DNA from: Warburgia ugandensis
Taxonomy: Eukaryota; Streptophyta; Magnoliopsida; Canellales; Canellaceae
DNA: 64,000 nucleotides
Reading direction: 5' to 3'
NCBI GenBank assembly: GCA_035236585.1
Contig: CP141137.1
Span: 42,430,057 to 42,494,056 of the forward strand
Part shown: positions 37,072 to 49,209 of the stretch, one piece after another
Numbering within the stretch: the first letter of the stretch is position 1
How the letters are laid out: the number at the start of each line of letters is the position of its first letter
The notes under the pieces: model-generated
Told to the model about the DNA's origin: nothing
Database searches by the model: none
The model's input: the letters and a program-made list of their open reading frames with translations, nothing else
Translations under genes and position numbers: made by a program

Positions 37072-37804
37072 GCAAGCTTGTGCTTGTGTAGGTGGAACAA
37101 GTTGCTATTTTTCTATGCAATTTATGATTTGCAAAAATCAATGCTTTTAACAATAATTTACATTTAATCAAAATCAGTATATATCAAGACATGATACTAA
37201 TGTCAATTACATCAATTTGCAAATCATGCATTTATGTCAAAACTATTCAATTCTCAAATTATACATCTGGTAAGAACAAAAGTCAATCTCATATGATCAT
37301 AATACAAAATACTAAATCTAAATTTGTCAATATATATCTTTCAATTGTAAGTCAATCAAATATTTAAATTCTAAATGAAATCACAAATGCATGTCTATAA
37401 CATATTGTCTCTTAGATTTCATGTACTTCTTAGTCAATCTCAAGTAATCATAAGCTCATGAAATGTACTCATACAATGATATCCAATCCAGGATTGAATT
37501 TCAGTATGTAAAATGAAGGTACAAACCTTAGTGTGTTTAGGCTAATACCTTTCATTTAAATCATAGTTGATATCAAATTCTCAATTCAATGAGAAACTCA
37601 AAACATACTAAAATGCATATAGTACTGTTAAATCTTAGTGATGAAATATCTAATGCAATTCCTCAAAAATCCATCAGGAAATCATTTAAAACAAATACTC
37701 AAAATCCATCAAAATTTTTGAGAACTTAGAAGCCTACCAATGTCACACTACACACACCCTTACTAGCTGCTCTCATTAGTAAATTGATGGGGGTCTTATA
37801 ACTC

Positions 37805-38400
37805 ACCCCATGCTAGACCAACTTTCACAAGTCTCCTAAATTTTCCCATTTCAATAAATCAATATCCTTAGACGGACTAGAACCAACTCTCACGAGTTGC
37901 TTGCTTTTAACCATATCAATAAATCAATATTTGTGGACAAGCTAGGACCAACTCTCAAGAGTCTCATGATTTTAATCATATTTATAGATCATAGTTTGTA
38001 GACAGGCAGGGCCAACCCTCACGAGTCACCTAATTTTAACTGTATCTGTAGATCACAGTATGTAAACAGGCCAAGACCAACTCTCACAAGTTGCCTGATT
38101 TTAACCACATATATATATATATATATATATCTCATAATCTTTAGACGAACCAAAATCAACTCTCACAAGTTGCTTGATTTTAACTGTACCTGTAGATCAC
38201 ATTCTTTAAACAGTCTAGGACCAATTCTTGTAAGTTGTGTGATTTTATTACTTGTAGATCACAATCTCTTGACAGGCCAGAACCAACTCTTACGAGATGT
38301 CTGATTTAATTGTACCTGTAGATCACAATCTTTAAACAAGCTAGAACCAACTCTTACGAGTTGCCTAATTTTGACTGTATCAATAAATCAATATCTCATG
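37805..38400. repeat. Tandem array, about nine 65-bp units, inside L4
   Basis: The CCAACTCTCACGAG-type core recurs near 37818, 37882, 37948, 38012, 38077, 38156, 38220, 38284 and 38347, so spacing is about 61-66 bp. The one longer step (79 bp) is explained by a (TA)n insertion at 38109-38130. Units have diverged by point changes. No equivalent array was seen in L2, L3 or L5. Confidence 0.85.
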
Positions 38401-40652
38401 GAAAAAGAGCTCAAAATAAATCCTCAAAATTCACCCAATTCCTCTATGCACTAGAAAATCCAATAATTGATGAAGAGGTAAAACTAGATTATGAAAGCGA
38501 GGGAATAATCATCAAAATCATGTGAAACAAAGTCCACGAAAAACATACACACAAATTATAGGTAATCATATACCCAAATACCTCTAAAAGATTTTATAGA
38601 CATTTCTTTGAAGACAAATAGTAAATAACATGCACTTTTTGCATGAATACTTTAAATCATCATTTAAAGCATTATATGCATGTTTAACTTCATCATCACA
38701 TACTCTATCAAAACTTACTATAAAATCATAATTCAAATATATAGAAAACATGACAATCTCAATTTCACCTACCTTGTTTGGCATTTACCCATTCCACTAT
38801 CTTCATAACCATCAAATCCACTCGCTAATCAGCAGTTAAGATTGATTGTTCAAGCTTTCATCCTTGATTACTCACAAATCTACAAAACATACACATATTT
38901 CTATTAAATTTCTCCATAGTTTGCAATGTAGATCTTTCATGATTATCCATGGTCAAGATCTATTGTAGATCACTATTCCATCATTAATTAGCATAGATCA
39001 GTACAATTATGATCATTCAGTTTGTTGATTGGTCTTTCCTCGCCATGGACCATTGATTAGATCTCCTATGATTATTGAAAACATATATCAGTGCTATTGA
39101 TTATCAAATCCATAGTCCAAATAAATCTTTTGACTTCTAGAATTACTAATTCGCAGATTACAAATTACGTTTTCTTGAATCAATAACCATATTCTCTTGA
39201 TCCATGGCTAGATCAAATTTTGGATGGTCAGATCTAAAGTTCACGCATTACCAATAGACACATGTTTAAATTTTGAGTTTTCAGTTGATCTAATGGTTCG
39301 ATCATGTCTTATAGGTTGAAAGCAATAGAAGACATGTCCAACATCTACATATCTAATAGTAATTTGATGGTTTACAACCATGGAAAACTCATGATTTATA
39401 ATTCAACCATTAGATCAATGTTTTCAGGGTCTTATTTGTTGATCCTATGGTTTAGAGTGATAGTTTAGCTTGTAATAATATACTTCGATTCAATTTTAAC
39501 TGAAATTCTTAAATCTTCTAGGTTTTATAGTGTTCATAGTATTTAATTCAAAATTTAGAATGAATCCATGAGAATCAATGTCGATCTTATTATCACTTGC
39601 TTTGATCCTTGCCTAATAGGTTGTTTGGAGCATCAGATAGCCACTGGATCATCATGGATTAGAATGATCGTAGCCGTACATCACTGCTACTTTTGGATCT
39701 TTATTAAATCTCACTCGGTCATCAAATTCCTTGAGGGGTTTTGTTCGTGACGTCAAGGGGAAGATGATGAATGGGTCGAATATTCAATTCAAGATATCTT
39801 CATCATTGTGCGTCACTGTAACTAATGGATTGGTTACAGTGGCTGAATTTTGTCATCTGTAATGGAGAGATGGTGGAAACCAACACATGGGGAAAGAGGA
39901 AGAGAATCGAGAAGAAGGTGGTAGGAGGAAGATAGAGAATGTGGGGTGGCATTGCTGGTAGGTTGGGCTGGAGCAGCGTTGAGCAGCTACCTCAAGCGAC
40001 GCTAGGTGGCAATCATGAGTGACCGGCTCAGTGACACTTAGGAAAGGAAAATGGTAAAGGCCTTTTCCACTAGTGGACTCGTGGCTATTGGTTGCCATGA
40101 TATGCATGATTAAAGGGGGGGGAAACAAAAGAGGAATGGGGAGGTAGGGTTTTCAGGTTTGGGGTTCCTAGCTAGCACCAAAAGAGAGTAGGGGAAATTG
40201 CGCTAAAAAAGAAGAGGGTTATTGGGCGTGTGACATGGAGATTGGTTGGAGAGGCAGGAGTTTGGCCTCTTGGATTTTCCTTCGTGTCCAAGCTCTTAAG
40301 GTTCGAAATACCCCTTGGGAGTCATGTGGTGACTCAACCCCACATGTCGAGCTTGGCTCCCACATGCATTAAGTGGGATTGCTATGGGGGTGTCATTATA
40401 ATTTCAAACTCTTTCAACTATGTAAACTTTGGAGTTTTTCTACCTCAATCACCGTTTTGTACAAAATTAGTGTCATTGGAATTATTTTTCCAAGTACAAT
40501 CCAAATATTGAGGTTTTAAGGGTCAATTAGGTACCCTTCAAAAAGTTAATTGCATGAAACTTAAAACACAAAAATCAAATTCTTATTTCATTAAAAAACA
40601 ACTCAGAAATTATATGAAATGAAATTTAAAAAATTGGGGTTATTATACAACT

Positions 40653-42972
40653 CATTAAGTCATTCCTTGTACCATCTCCTCTCTCTCTAAAGTGATCTAG
40701 TTTTTTACTTTCTAGAGTCTATTTAGCTGAGACCTTCTCTACTCCCTCTTTTCTTTTTAAAGTTTGCGTATTTTGTGCATAGCTCTATTATCTTATATTC
40801 TAGAGTTTGCACAGTTAGAGGCTTTTTCTACTTTCGTTATTCTTGAGTTTGCCAATTACTAGAATCCTCTACGGTTATTCTCAAGTTTGCTTATTATTAT
40901 CATTCGATTCAAGGATTCTTCTACTCATGAAGATCTCTGGATCTAATATTCAATTGAGAAAGACAAGACTGTATCTCTTTCTAACACTCTTATTATAGAG
41001 GTTTTGAACTTGTGAAGTTCTCATCTTTTAATTTCTCTTGAAACTTCAAATTCCTTATCTATTTTGGCATTGTTTATGATGTTTATTGAGTTCTAATATT
41101 GATTCTCTTTAAGAGGTTTATGTGATTTGAAGAGAGATTTTGAAGACTTAATTTCTACGACATTCATCTTGGAGACAAAGTATGAACTGATTATGATCAT
41201 GGAAATAAGCTAAAGTACATATTGAGTCTAGATTGGTTGAATCAGAAAGATAGACTTTCCATTTTCCTTACACTTAATTGGAAGGCTCAACCATCTTCAA
41301 CAAGTGCAATTTTATGCTGGCCTCTAAGCTAAGGTTCATTAGATTCAACTTAATGCAATATTTCTAACAATTTGAAGATATGATCTCTCCATGGGTTCTT
41401 TGAACTTAGTAAATGATAAATATATGAATCACTTTAAGCTTAACATGGTGATTTCTACAAAGCAAATGATTCATGTCATATAGTTTTTAAGATAATTAGT
41501 TGTTATCATTCAATACATGAAATTTTGTGATGATATTTCAAAGGAAAATATATTTTCTAGAAAAGACCTAATGAATTTAGTGTCATTTAATCCATATATT
41601 TTTGTGAGTTTTCTTATTTTTGAAAAATTGCTTAGTAAAGATGGAATTAGAGTCCATATTTTTTAAGGCTCAAAAGGAGAAAAAATTGAGATATGGGTTT
41701 TCTAAACATGATCAAGCATTGCCTTTGCCAACAAATTATACTGTTAATAGATTCATTAGCATTGCAGCAATTATGCTATCCTCGAGTAAAACCCCCCATT
41801 TCTTTCGGAAAGTAGTAACTACTGTGGGCTTTTGACATTGGCAACTTTTTTTTTTAGCTTCCCACCCCACTTTTTTCCTTTCTTTTCTCCTGTGCCTTTC
41901 CTCATGAGTTTCACACATGTCTTCCTCTCTCTCTCTCAACCTTCCATAATATTAGCCTAAAAGATGATACTTGGCACTTTGGGAAAGCTTTAGGAATGAA
42001 GAAACTCTATTTTTGATAGTTCAAAATCAAGGGTTCTTTTTTAAAGAAGTCACCCGTATTTGCTTTCTCTTCATTCGTAAATTCTTTCATTCCTCCTTTT
42101 GCTTTATGTTAATGTTTCTTTTCTTTTTATTTTACATATATTGTGATTGTTGTTTTGGAAGACATCGAATTGCAATATTTTAAGTAGGTTTTTATTGTTT
42201 AGCCATTTTCCATTTGTTGTATCAATACTTAAGTGCTGCTTACTTGCAATGTTTTAGTGGGTCATTTAGTTTAGATGTTTTCTATTTGTTTTACCTTAGG
42301 ATTAGGGGTTGAATGTCATTGAATTGCTATGTTTACAGTGGGTTTTTTCTTTAGGTGTTTTCTAATTGTTTTATGTTAGGATTAGGGCTTGAATGTTGCT
42401 GAATTACTGCGTGTGTGCCGGGGGAGGGGGGAGGGGGGAGGTGTTGGGGGTGCGGTTTCTATTTATACTCAACGGGTTTGGCACTCAAATTTGCTATTTG
42501 CAAGTTATTGTAGACCAATATGCTATTTCTAAGCTTTTGTAGACTATAGTTCCCCTCTTCCTTTTATCATACACATGAGACAAGATCCCTGCTAGAGCAA
42601 CTGGTTGAAGCATTTAGCACTAGTATTGAAACACTTCAATATTAGTACTATTTGAATGAAAAGGCACTACATTGTTGAAGGTGGGCTTGTACAACTCACT
42701 AGCAACTAATGGACTACATTGTTGATTCTCTGTAAAAATGCAGTAGCAGTGTTATGCCTATTACAACTAACTACTAAATGGACTAGTTTGATTTTTCAGG
42801 CACTTCAATTTCACCTTCATGTAGTTGACAACAATATAGTTTATTGCCACCTGTGGTTTGTTATCCTTACACTAGACATCCTTCAAATAGGGTGTACTTG
42901 CAACTAATAGTTGATGGGTTTACTGTGGCTCTTACAGTTCACTACCCAATTAGATATAGCAAAGGAAATAAC
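40653..42972. other. No recognised gene; G-quadruplex motif inside
   Basis: AT-rich, with short open stretches but no family signature on either strand. The host sequence of L4 resumes at 40648. A dense G tract lies at 42420-42450. Possibly an old unrecognised repeat. Confidence 0.45.
42420..42450 (+). other. G-quadruplex motif
   Basis: G runs of 5, 6, 6 and 5 (42420-42424, 42426-42431, 42433-42438, 42446-42450) with loops of 1, 1 and 7 nt. It meets the usual pattern of four runs of three or more G with short loops. Confidence 0.85.
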
Positions 42973-43078
42973 CAAAGGGTAGCCTAGTGCACAAAGCTAT
43001 CTCGTATGCGGGGTCCAAAGAAGGGGCAGACCACAAAGGGTCTATAGTACAAAACCTTATCTTACATTTTTGCAAGAA
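42973..43078 (-). mobile_element. Au-type SINE fragment, left copy
   Basis: The minus strand ends CTAGGCTACCCTTT, the 3' end of plant Au SINEs, and includes the CTTGCAAAAATG–AAGGTTTTGT–TATAGACCC order typical of the family. The tRNA-like 5' half is missing: the SINE passes into chromovirus pol at a TTGCAAGA that both sequences share. About 95 bp (42983-43078) repeat at 52238-52333 with roughly six differences. Confidence 0.75.
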
Positions 43079-43337
43079 ATTCTAAAAGAGGCACATCAAT
43101 CTAAGTACACTGTTCATCATGGTGGAACAAAGATGTATCAAGACTTGAAGAGACACTTCTGGTGGAATGGTATGAAAAGGGATATAGGAGAATTTGTAGC
43201 ACGATGCTTGACTTGTCAACAAGTTAAGGTTGAACACCAGAGACCAACAGGATTGTTACAGCCACTTGAGTTGCCAGAATGGAAGTGGGACCACATTACG
43301 ATGGACTTCATATTAGGACTACCTAAGACATTTAGGG
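43070..43337 (+). pseudogene. Chromovirus D integrase, N-terminal part
   Basis: Open segment with the integrase zinc finger: HQSKYTVHHGGTKMYQDLK, then CLTCQQVK, followed by the start of the catalytic core (WDHITMDFILGLP with the first catalytic Asp). It stops at the L5 insertion (target duplication TAGGG, 43333-43337). The other part starts at 48154. Confidence 0.9.
43333..43337. repeat. Target-site duplication of L5 (left)
   Basis: TAGGG, repeated exactly at 48154-48158. Confidence 0.9.
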
Positions 43338-43762
43338 TGTGACAACCCGGGTTTTTGTAACACGTTTTGTAATGTATTTTGAAAGGTAGGGCCCTTAATA
43401 GTGTAAAACAATTTCGCAAAACAAAGCAACATAAATTCTTTTCTTTAGAACTTGTTTTGTAAAACCCAAGTCATCACTTCATACATAACATAAGTAGAAT
43501 TTTGTACAAGATAAAATTCCATTGAAGGAATATACTTTTATTAAATTCCAGAATCCATCCAGTGGTTCACAGTATAGCCAAATCCATTACAATACTTGTC
43601 CAAATTACATATTCCAAACTCAAAGCTCACCATACAATGAAATTCTCATTACAATACAATACTCTCAAACAAAGCTAAATACATGTCTTCAAGGGTATAC
43701 CTTGAAGATTATTCTCTTCAAGTCTTTTATCGTCTTGAGCTCATAACTCTCCTTCTCTGTAT

Positions 43763-43793
43763 CTGAGATATTGCAACATTTACAATATCTCAG
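43763..43793 (-). other. LTR stem-loop, L5
   Basis: CTGAGATATTG, a 9-nt loop, then CAATATCTCAG: a perfect 11-bp stem about 425 bp from the 3' LTR end. Confidence 0.8.
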
Positions 43794-44779
43794 CAAGCAA
43801 TGCTTAGTAGGGGATTCAAGAAGCATAATAATTGATAATATAATTCCAATACTTCATAATCTCATTATCCTTAAACATATTCATGTCTTTACTCTTTACT
43901 TTTAAGTTATGTACATCCATATACATACATACTATACATGGGTAAATCAGTTAAATTTATGAAAGTAGTCAAATATCATTCCCAACTAAGTTGATCAATT
44001 CTCTCCATTATGAGAATTTAGTATTTCAGCTAATCTTACACTGGGAATTTTCCTTCTTGGGAAATATTGGTAATATACAATTACCTAGCATTTCATTATG
44101 CTAAAACATAAGGCATTTCATTATGCCTATTCTCATATGCATCATAGTGCAAAATAATCAAAAGGGCTACCATGTTGCAGTCTGATCTGTACTAGCATGC
44201 TCGGATAACTGCCCTGTTCACCACTGATACCACGATGGAAAATATTATGTCACTGCCCATATGAGGGGACAGGACTTTCATAGTGGTGGCCTTCCCATAA
44301 TTGCCCCACTCAACTTTTAGCCTCTCATAGGGCAAGGTATCATCAAATCATCAAATTTCAAGGAGGGGGTGGCCAAACCCTTATAACTCCTCTAGCATAG
44401 CATCCCCCTAGGCTTATGCCTATTAAAACAAACTCACAAGCCTCCAAGCTTATATGTAAAATAGATTTCATACATATCAGGCCATCTATCTGTTTACTTA
44501 GGACTGAAATATCTTCTAGTTCCCTATTCACTTATAGTCTAGTCCTTAACTATCTTATATGTATTTGGTTGGATCACAAGGTTTTCAGGGAATTTAATAC
44601 AAGTATTAACAATTACTCTTGTCAACATAAGGTCATGGGTTCAATCATGTTGATCCCATGTAAATGCATTCATCAAATCCTCCTACCTTCAAGGAGTGAT
44701 CCCTTTTCCAAATCTTCCACGATCCTGACTGATGTATGTAATCTGTACATCCATACATATTGTCAATATATATAAATTA

Positions 44780-45190
44780 TGAACAATCCTATTGATCACT
44801 AGATCTGATGTTTAGAATGATCTTTTAGATCATTCATATCTAAGTATTTTTCTATCTCTAAGTCTTTGTGTGTCCATCTCCTTGATCTTGATCTTTCATA
44901 GATCCATTGATTGACAATCTACACATGTTGATAAAGATCAAGGTCTTAGATCTTTTATCATCTAGTTCTTCTTTGATATAAGTTCAGTTATTGGATCATC
45001 CCTAAGGAGGATGATCTTGTTTTTCTTCCTTGAATAATTTTTGATCAAGGGTTTGGATTGTCTAATCTAATGAACTATAACATGCATACTAAGTACAATA
45101 TAATATTCTTATCCTTATTGTTCTTGGTCATTCAAGATCTAATGGATCTTGTTTGATCATCCTTATCTTACTTACATTTTTTATTAGGGT
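44780..45190. other. GATC-rich segment in L5
   Basis: Equivalent of the L2 segment 18640-19030, with a similar density of GATC tetramers. No frame. Confidence 0.6.
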
Positions 45191-46734
45191 TAGGTAATTT
45201 ACTAACCTTTTATGCTCTTATTATTATCATTTAACCAGTTAATGTTTTGCTGGTTGAAGGTAACTTATTTAAGCCTAAGTCTAGAATGCTCCTCTTATTT
45301 CCAATTGTCTAAGGCTTACTACCCGAATGGGTGAACACAAAGTGATTACTTCAATCCTCATGTAAGGAGGCGTTTAGTCCTCACAAACGTCAACGGAAGG
45401 TAGGAGAAGAGCGAGGCTCTATTAAATAACCCCCTTAACTACTATGTTCAACATTCACTAGAGTGACCATAACTCAACCTTTCATAAGGTTCCTATAAGC
45501 ATGTTGACCCTAAGAACTCTTTCTAATAGATTTTAATTAAGCCCATGAACATTTACAATGTCACTCATGGGGTTTATTATTCTCCTAGTTTGGGCTAAAG
45601 ATTTGATAATCCTTATATTGTCCTACTAACTATAGCCCTTACCAATGTTAAGTCAAAGTCATTCCTTCCTCTTATGTGTTCATGAAACTCTAATTTCCAA
45701 TTAGATTACATTTTGGTGACTTATGCTCATTATATCTCAACAACTACTTAACATTTGAATCCACTAATAAAATTTGACAACAATTAAATCATAAACTTTT
45801 AAGCATGACTCCAATATAAATTTAACAAACATTTATACTAACATGCTCCCTATGAATGTAACTTAACCTAATAGAATAAAACTATACTTAAACTAACATG
45901 ATACTAAGTTATGAAATATATGAAATTTTACTAGTAGTCTAATGGAATCATGCTAGAATATCAAATTCAACCTAACTTGGCCTTAAGATAATTAAATTTC
46001 TAGCCTATTATAACAATATAATAACATTTATAGCCTAGCATGTAAATTTTAAGAATTACACTATCATGCTTCCTAATTTATAACATAAATCACATTTACA
46101 ATTCTTTTATCAAATAAAAGACATGTCAATTAATTAGATTAAGATTATTAGAAAATCTTACTTATGATCCAACCATTAGATCTTAGATCTTTTTCTTTTG
46201 ATTAAGGGTTTTAGTTATATTTAGGGGGTTTTCTTTATTAAGGTCCAAATATCATATTGATTTGTTTTGTTTCATAATCCATCCATGATATCCTTGGATT
46301 TTATCATATCAACATCCATTCCATCCATCCTTAGGATCTGATCACACTTGATCTTATTGATCAAGTGGGTCCCTTTGAAATTTTTAGGGTTTTTCCACCA
46401 TAGTGGGTAAATCCCTTAATATCTCTCAGATCTGTCCAAATAAACCATTTATATAACTAAATTTCAATATTATATCATTATTAAAACATATTTACAAGAT
46501 CTAATCATCTCAGATCTTGAAGATCTTGGCAATTGGAAACTTGTTTCCTAAATATAGAAAGTTTTATTACATATTTTCCCCATTTTATCATTTCATAAGA
46601 AAATAGAGGTTGTAAGATTTTCATAGCCTCTTTCTGATCTCAATTTGGGGTTCATATGACTCTAGAATTAGATTTAGAAGTTCATAGTCCATTCCTAGGG
46701 CCTAGATTTGATCTGGGCCCATCGGAATGGACAG

Positions 46735-46890
46735 CCCAAATTAGTCGGGCGGAACGCTCGGTTCATCGCGCCCGTTCGTCGCGGACGAGAGATAGACGCT
46801 CCCTCCCGGGACATCCACGAATGCGAGCGGGACAACGTCGCACGCACTGCGCGGGCGCGTGTGCGGCGTCTCGCACGCCGTCCATGGGAC
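46735..46890. other. CpG-dense island inside L5
   Basis: Short stretch with very many CG dinucleotides (CGCGGGCGCG and similar words), equivalent to the L2 island. Its Arg-rich frames are not genes. Confidence 0.7.
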
Positions 46891-47551
46891 TAGGTCCGAT
46901 TGGGAGATCAGACAGTCTTTTTGGACCGTCCAATCAATCCCTTCTCAATTGAGGGCCCAAAACTCCATAAAATTTAGTGAAAAGTTTACCCTAGGGGTTT
47001 TGGACCCTTCTGGATCGATTGGTAAGGTCAAATTTTCCATCTGAGCCCTCAATCGTCCTGAATTGAAGGTTCTATTATTTACTTTATTTTTATCATTTTT
47101 CACCCAATTAAAATTACAATAAAGTATAAATTTCATTAAATAATAATAACAATGTCTAGGAAGTAGTTTCACCTACTTGATTGGAGAAAAATGTAGGTTA
47201 TATGGTCCACTTTAAAAGAATACCCATTTTGATGATAATATAGCCAAAGATCAACCTTTCTTGCGATTCATATTGTTTGAACCGTTGGATCTCAAAATTT
47301 CTTTAGGGATTTTGTAGCTAAGGTATGGTAGGAAGTTTTTGATGGTGGGATTTGTGATATTGGATCTGGAACAGAGTGTCTAATTGAATTTAGGTCTCTT
47401 GTTCCAATCTAGAGAGAGAAAAAGAAAATGAAAAGAGGGAGATTTCTTGAGAGTTTTGGGTTTTTAGGGATGGATCTAGGTCTAAATTTGAAAAGAATAT
47501 GAAGGCAATTTTGTGGGAATTTTATGAATATTTTTGGAGGACTTTTGGGGT

Positions 47552-47563
47552 TGTATTTATAGG
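47552..47563 (-). promoter_or_regulatory. Probable LTR promoter TATA box, L5
   Basis: The minus strand reads CCTATAAATACAA about 600 bp from the LTR start, as in L2. Confidence 0.6.
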
Positions 47564-48153
47564 CATTTTGGGTCTTCTTTCATGATGATATGCAATGATG
47601 ATGGTTAATTTTTTATTATTAATTTAGCATTGGATTCTCCCATTCTTCACTTTCTTCCCCAAGACCAGCTAGTATGGTTTGACCCATGATTTCACGTGGG
47701 CTGGCCATAGGATTCTTTTTTGGGTCCCTTGTGGGCCCCATGTGGGGCCCACATGATGTAAAAAGACCATTTTGCCCTTTATGTATATAAAAATTAGGGT
47801 TTATTCCCATGATCTCAGAATTGAGCATACTTAGTGGTGTTAGATTCGTATTTCTTAGCACATTCTAAATTTTGATGTCTCAGATTTTGATTTATGGGTA
47901 AAATTACTATTTTACCCTTTTGTCCAAAAAAAATGAAGAAAATTAAGGATTTTTCATCCAAATTCAGAATTTGTCGTGCTTACAGTCATTCTGAAAGGTT
48001 TGCTAAGTTTAATTTTGATTGTACATATCTTATTCCTTTATTATACTTTTATAAGAAGTATATTCTAAATAACCCTAATATTCCAGCTCGGAATTTCTGA
48101 AAGTCAAACTTTATTGATCTTCTCAATCAATTACAAAAATTGGGGTTATTATA

Positions 48154-48158
48154 TAGGG
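48154..48158. repeat. Target-site duplication of L5 (right)
   Basis: TAGGG, identical to 43333-43337. Confidence 0.9.
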
Positions 48159-48894
48159 GACATGATATGATATGGGTAATTGTTGATCGACTAACCAAAA
48201 CGGCACATTTTCTCCCAATCAGACAAAATCAATCCACTGACAGTTTGTCTCATTTGTATATTAAGGAAGTGGTAAGTTTGCAAGGGATACCACTTAGCAT
48301 TATTTCTGATCGAGGCAGTTGTTTTACCTCACAATTATGGAAGTCAGTGCAGAAATCATTGGGATCTTCATTAAATTTCAGCACAGCTTTTCATCCTCAG
48401 ATTGACGGCCAATCTAAATGTATGATTCAAACATTAGAGGATATGTTAAGGGCATGTGCAATAGACTGGAAAGAGAATTGGGATGAGAGTTTACCTTTAG
48501 TTGAATTTGCATATAACAATAGTTTCCATTCAAGCATCAGTATGGCTCCATACGAAGGGCTCTATGGAAGACCTTGTCGTTCGCCCATGTGTTAGAATGA
48601 AGTGGGTGAAAATAGAATTATGCATTCAGAGTTGGTAGAACAGTGTGCAAATAAGGTGAAGCTTATTAGAAGATGACTTCTCACAACTCAGAGTCGACGG
48701 AAGAGTTACGCCGATAAACGACGAAGATAGTTGGAATTTGAAGTTGGAGATCATGTTTCTTGAAGATATCTCCTACTAAGGGCATTATGAGGTTGGGTAT
48801 GAAAGGAAAACTCACTCCTTGATTTATTGGACCATTCAAAATCCTAAACAGGATTGGGATGACTGCCTAGAGGATAGCATTACCACCACAGTTA
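48154..48894 (+). pseudogene. Chromovirus D integrase, core and C-terminal part (decayed)
   Basis: Continuation of the integrase after L5. It is open to the stop at 48593-48595 and then broken. The core has IVDRLTKTAHFLPI and the second catalytic Asp in IISDRGSCFTSQLW. The third catalytic residue, normally Glu in the GQSER-IQ block, is Lys here (DGQSKCMIQTLEDMLR), so the enzyme is inactive. Later pieces (YADKRRR–LEFEVGDHVS near 48705-48760) belong to the C-terminal domain, with several stops. The frame across L5 is consistent with one original gene. Confidence 0.88.
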
Positions 48895-49173
48895 TTGAAA
48901 GTTCACAATATTTTTCACATATCCATTGTGAGAAAGTATATTTCTAACCACATACATGTACTTGAGCAGGTACCATTCGAGTTACAACCAGACTTGATCT
49001 TGGAAACAAAACCAATACAAATTCTAGATAAAAAGATCAAGAAGCTATGGAGCAAAGAAATTTCATTAGTTAGAGTTCTGTGGAGGAATGCATCTATTGA
49101 AGAGGAAACCTGGGAAGTGGAATTCGAAATGAGGGACAAATACTCTAAAATCTTTATGAGTAATGAATTGTAG
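48895..49173 (+). pseudogene. Chromovirus D chromodomain, end of pol
   Basis: Open stretch of 92 codons. VHNIFHISIVRKYI is the end of the integrase C-terminal domain, and KLWSKEISLVRVLWRNASIE followed by EETWEVEFEMR is the chromodomain that steers Del-type chromoviruses to particular chromatin. It ends in a stop just before the polypurine tract. Although intact, its gene upstream is dead. Confidence 0.88.
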
Positions 49174-49195
49174 AATTTCAATGACGAAATTCTTT

Positions 49196-49203
49196 GAAGG
49201 GGG
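49196..49203 (+). other. Polypurine tract of D
   Basis: GAAGGGGG six bases before the LTR start at 49210, in the usual position after pol in Del elements. Confidence 0.75.
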
Positions 49204-49209
49204 TAATGA

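Larger units (their letters stand above)
36438..40647 (-). mobile_element. Solo LTR L4 (family L), 4210 bp
   Basis: On the minus strand it begins TATAATAACCCC (end 40647) and ends CCTAGGTCATCATA-like (36438), both decayed forms of the family termini. The flanks are CGACT (36433-36437) and CAACT (40648-40652), a 5-bp duplication differing by one G-to-A change. It carries the family stem-loop and a tandem array of about 65-bp units. No internal region or second LTR. It is more diverged than L2 and L5, hence older. Confidence 0.75.
43338..48153 (-). mobile_element. Solo LTR L5 (family L), 4816 bp
   Basis: Reverse-orientation relative of L2. On the minus strand it begins TATAATAACCCC (48153) and ends CCCGGGTTGTCACA (43338), flanked by a perfect TAGGG duplication. 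It has the same internal order as L2: TATA box (47552-47563), CpG island (46735-46890), GATC-rich part (44780-45190), stem-loop (43763-43793). It sits inside integrase of D, so it is younger than D. Confidence 0.9.

Noticed and set aside
37805-38400. CRISPR-like array
   Set aside because: Units are contiguous 65-bp tandem repeats with no unique spacers, inside a plant solo LTR.
46656-47044. Overlapping Arg-rich frames in L5
   Set aside because: Same CpG island as in L2; the frames are not conserved between copies.
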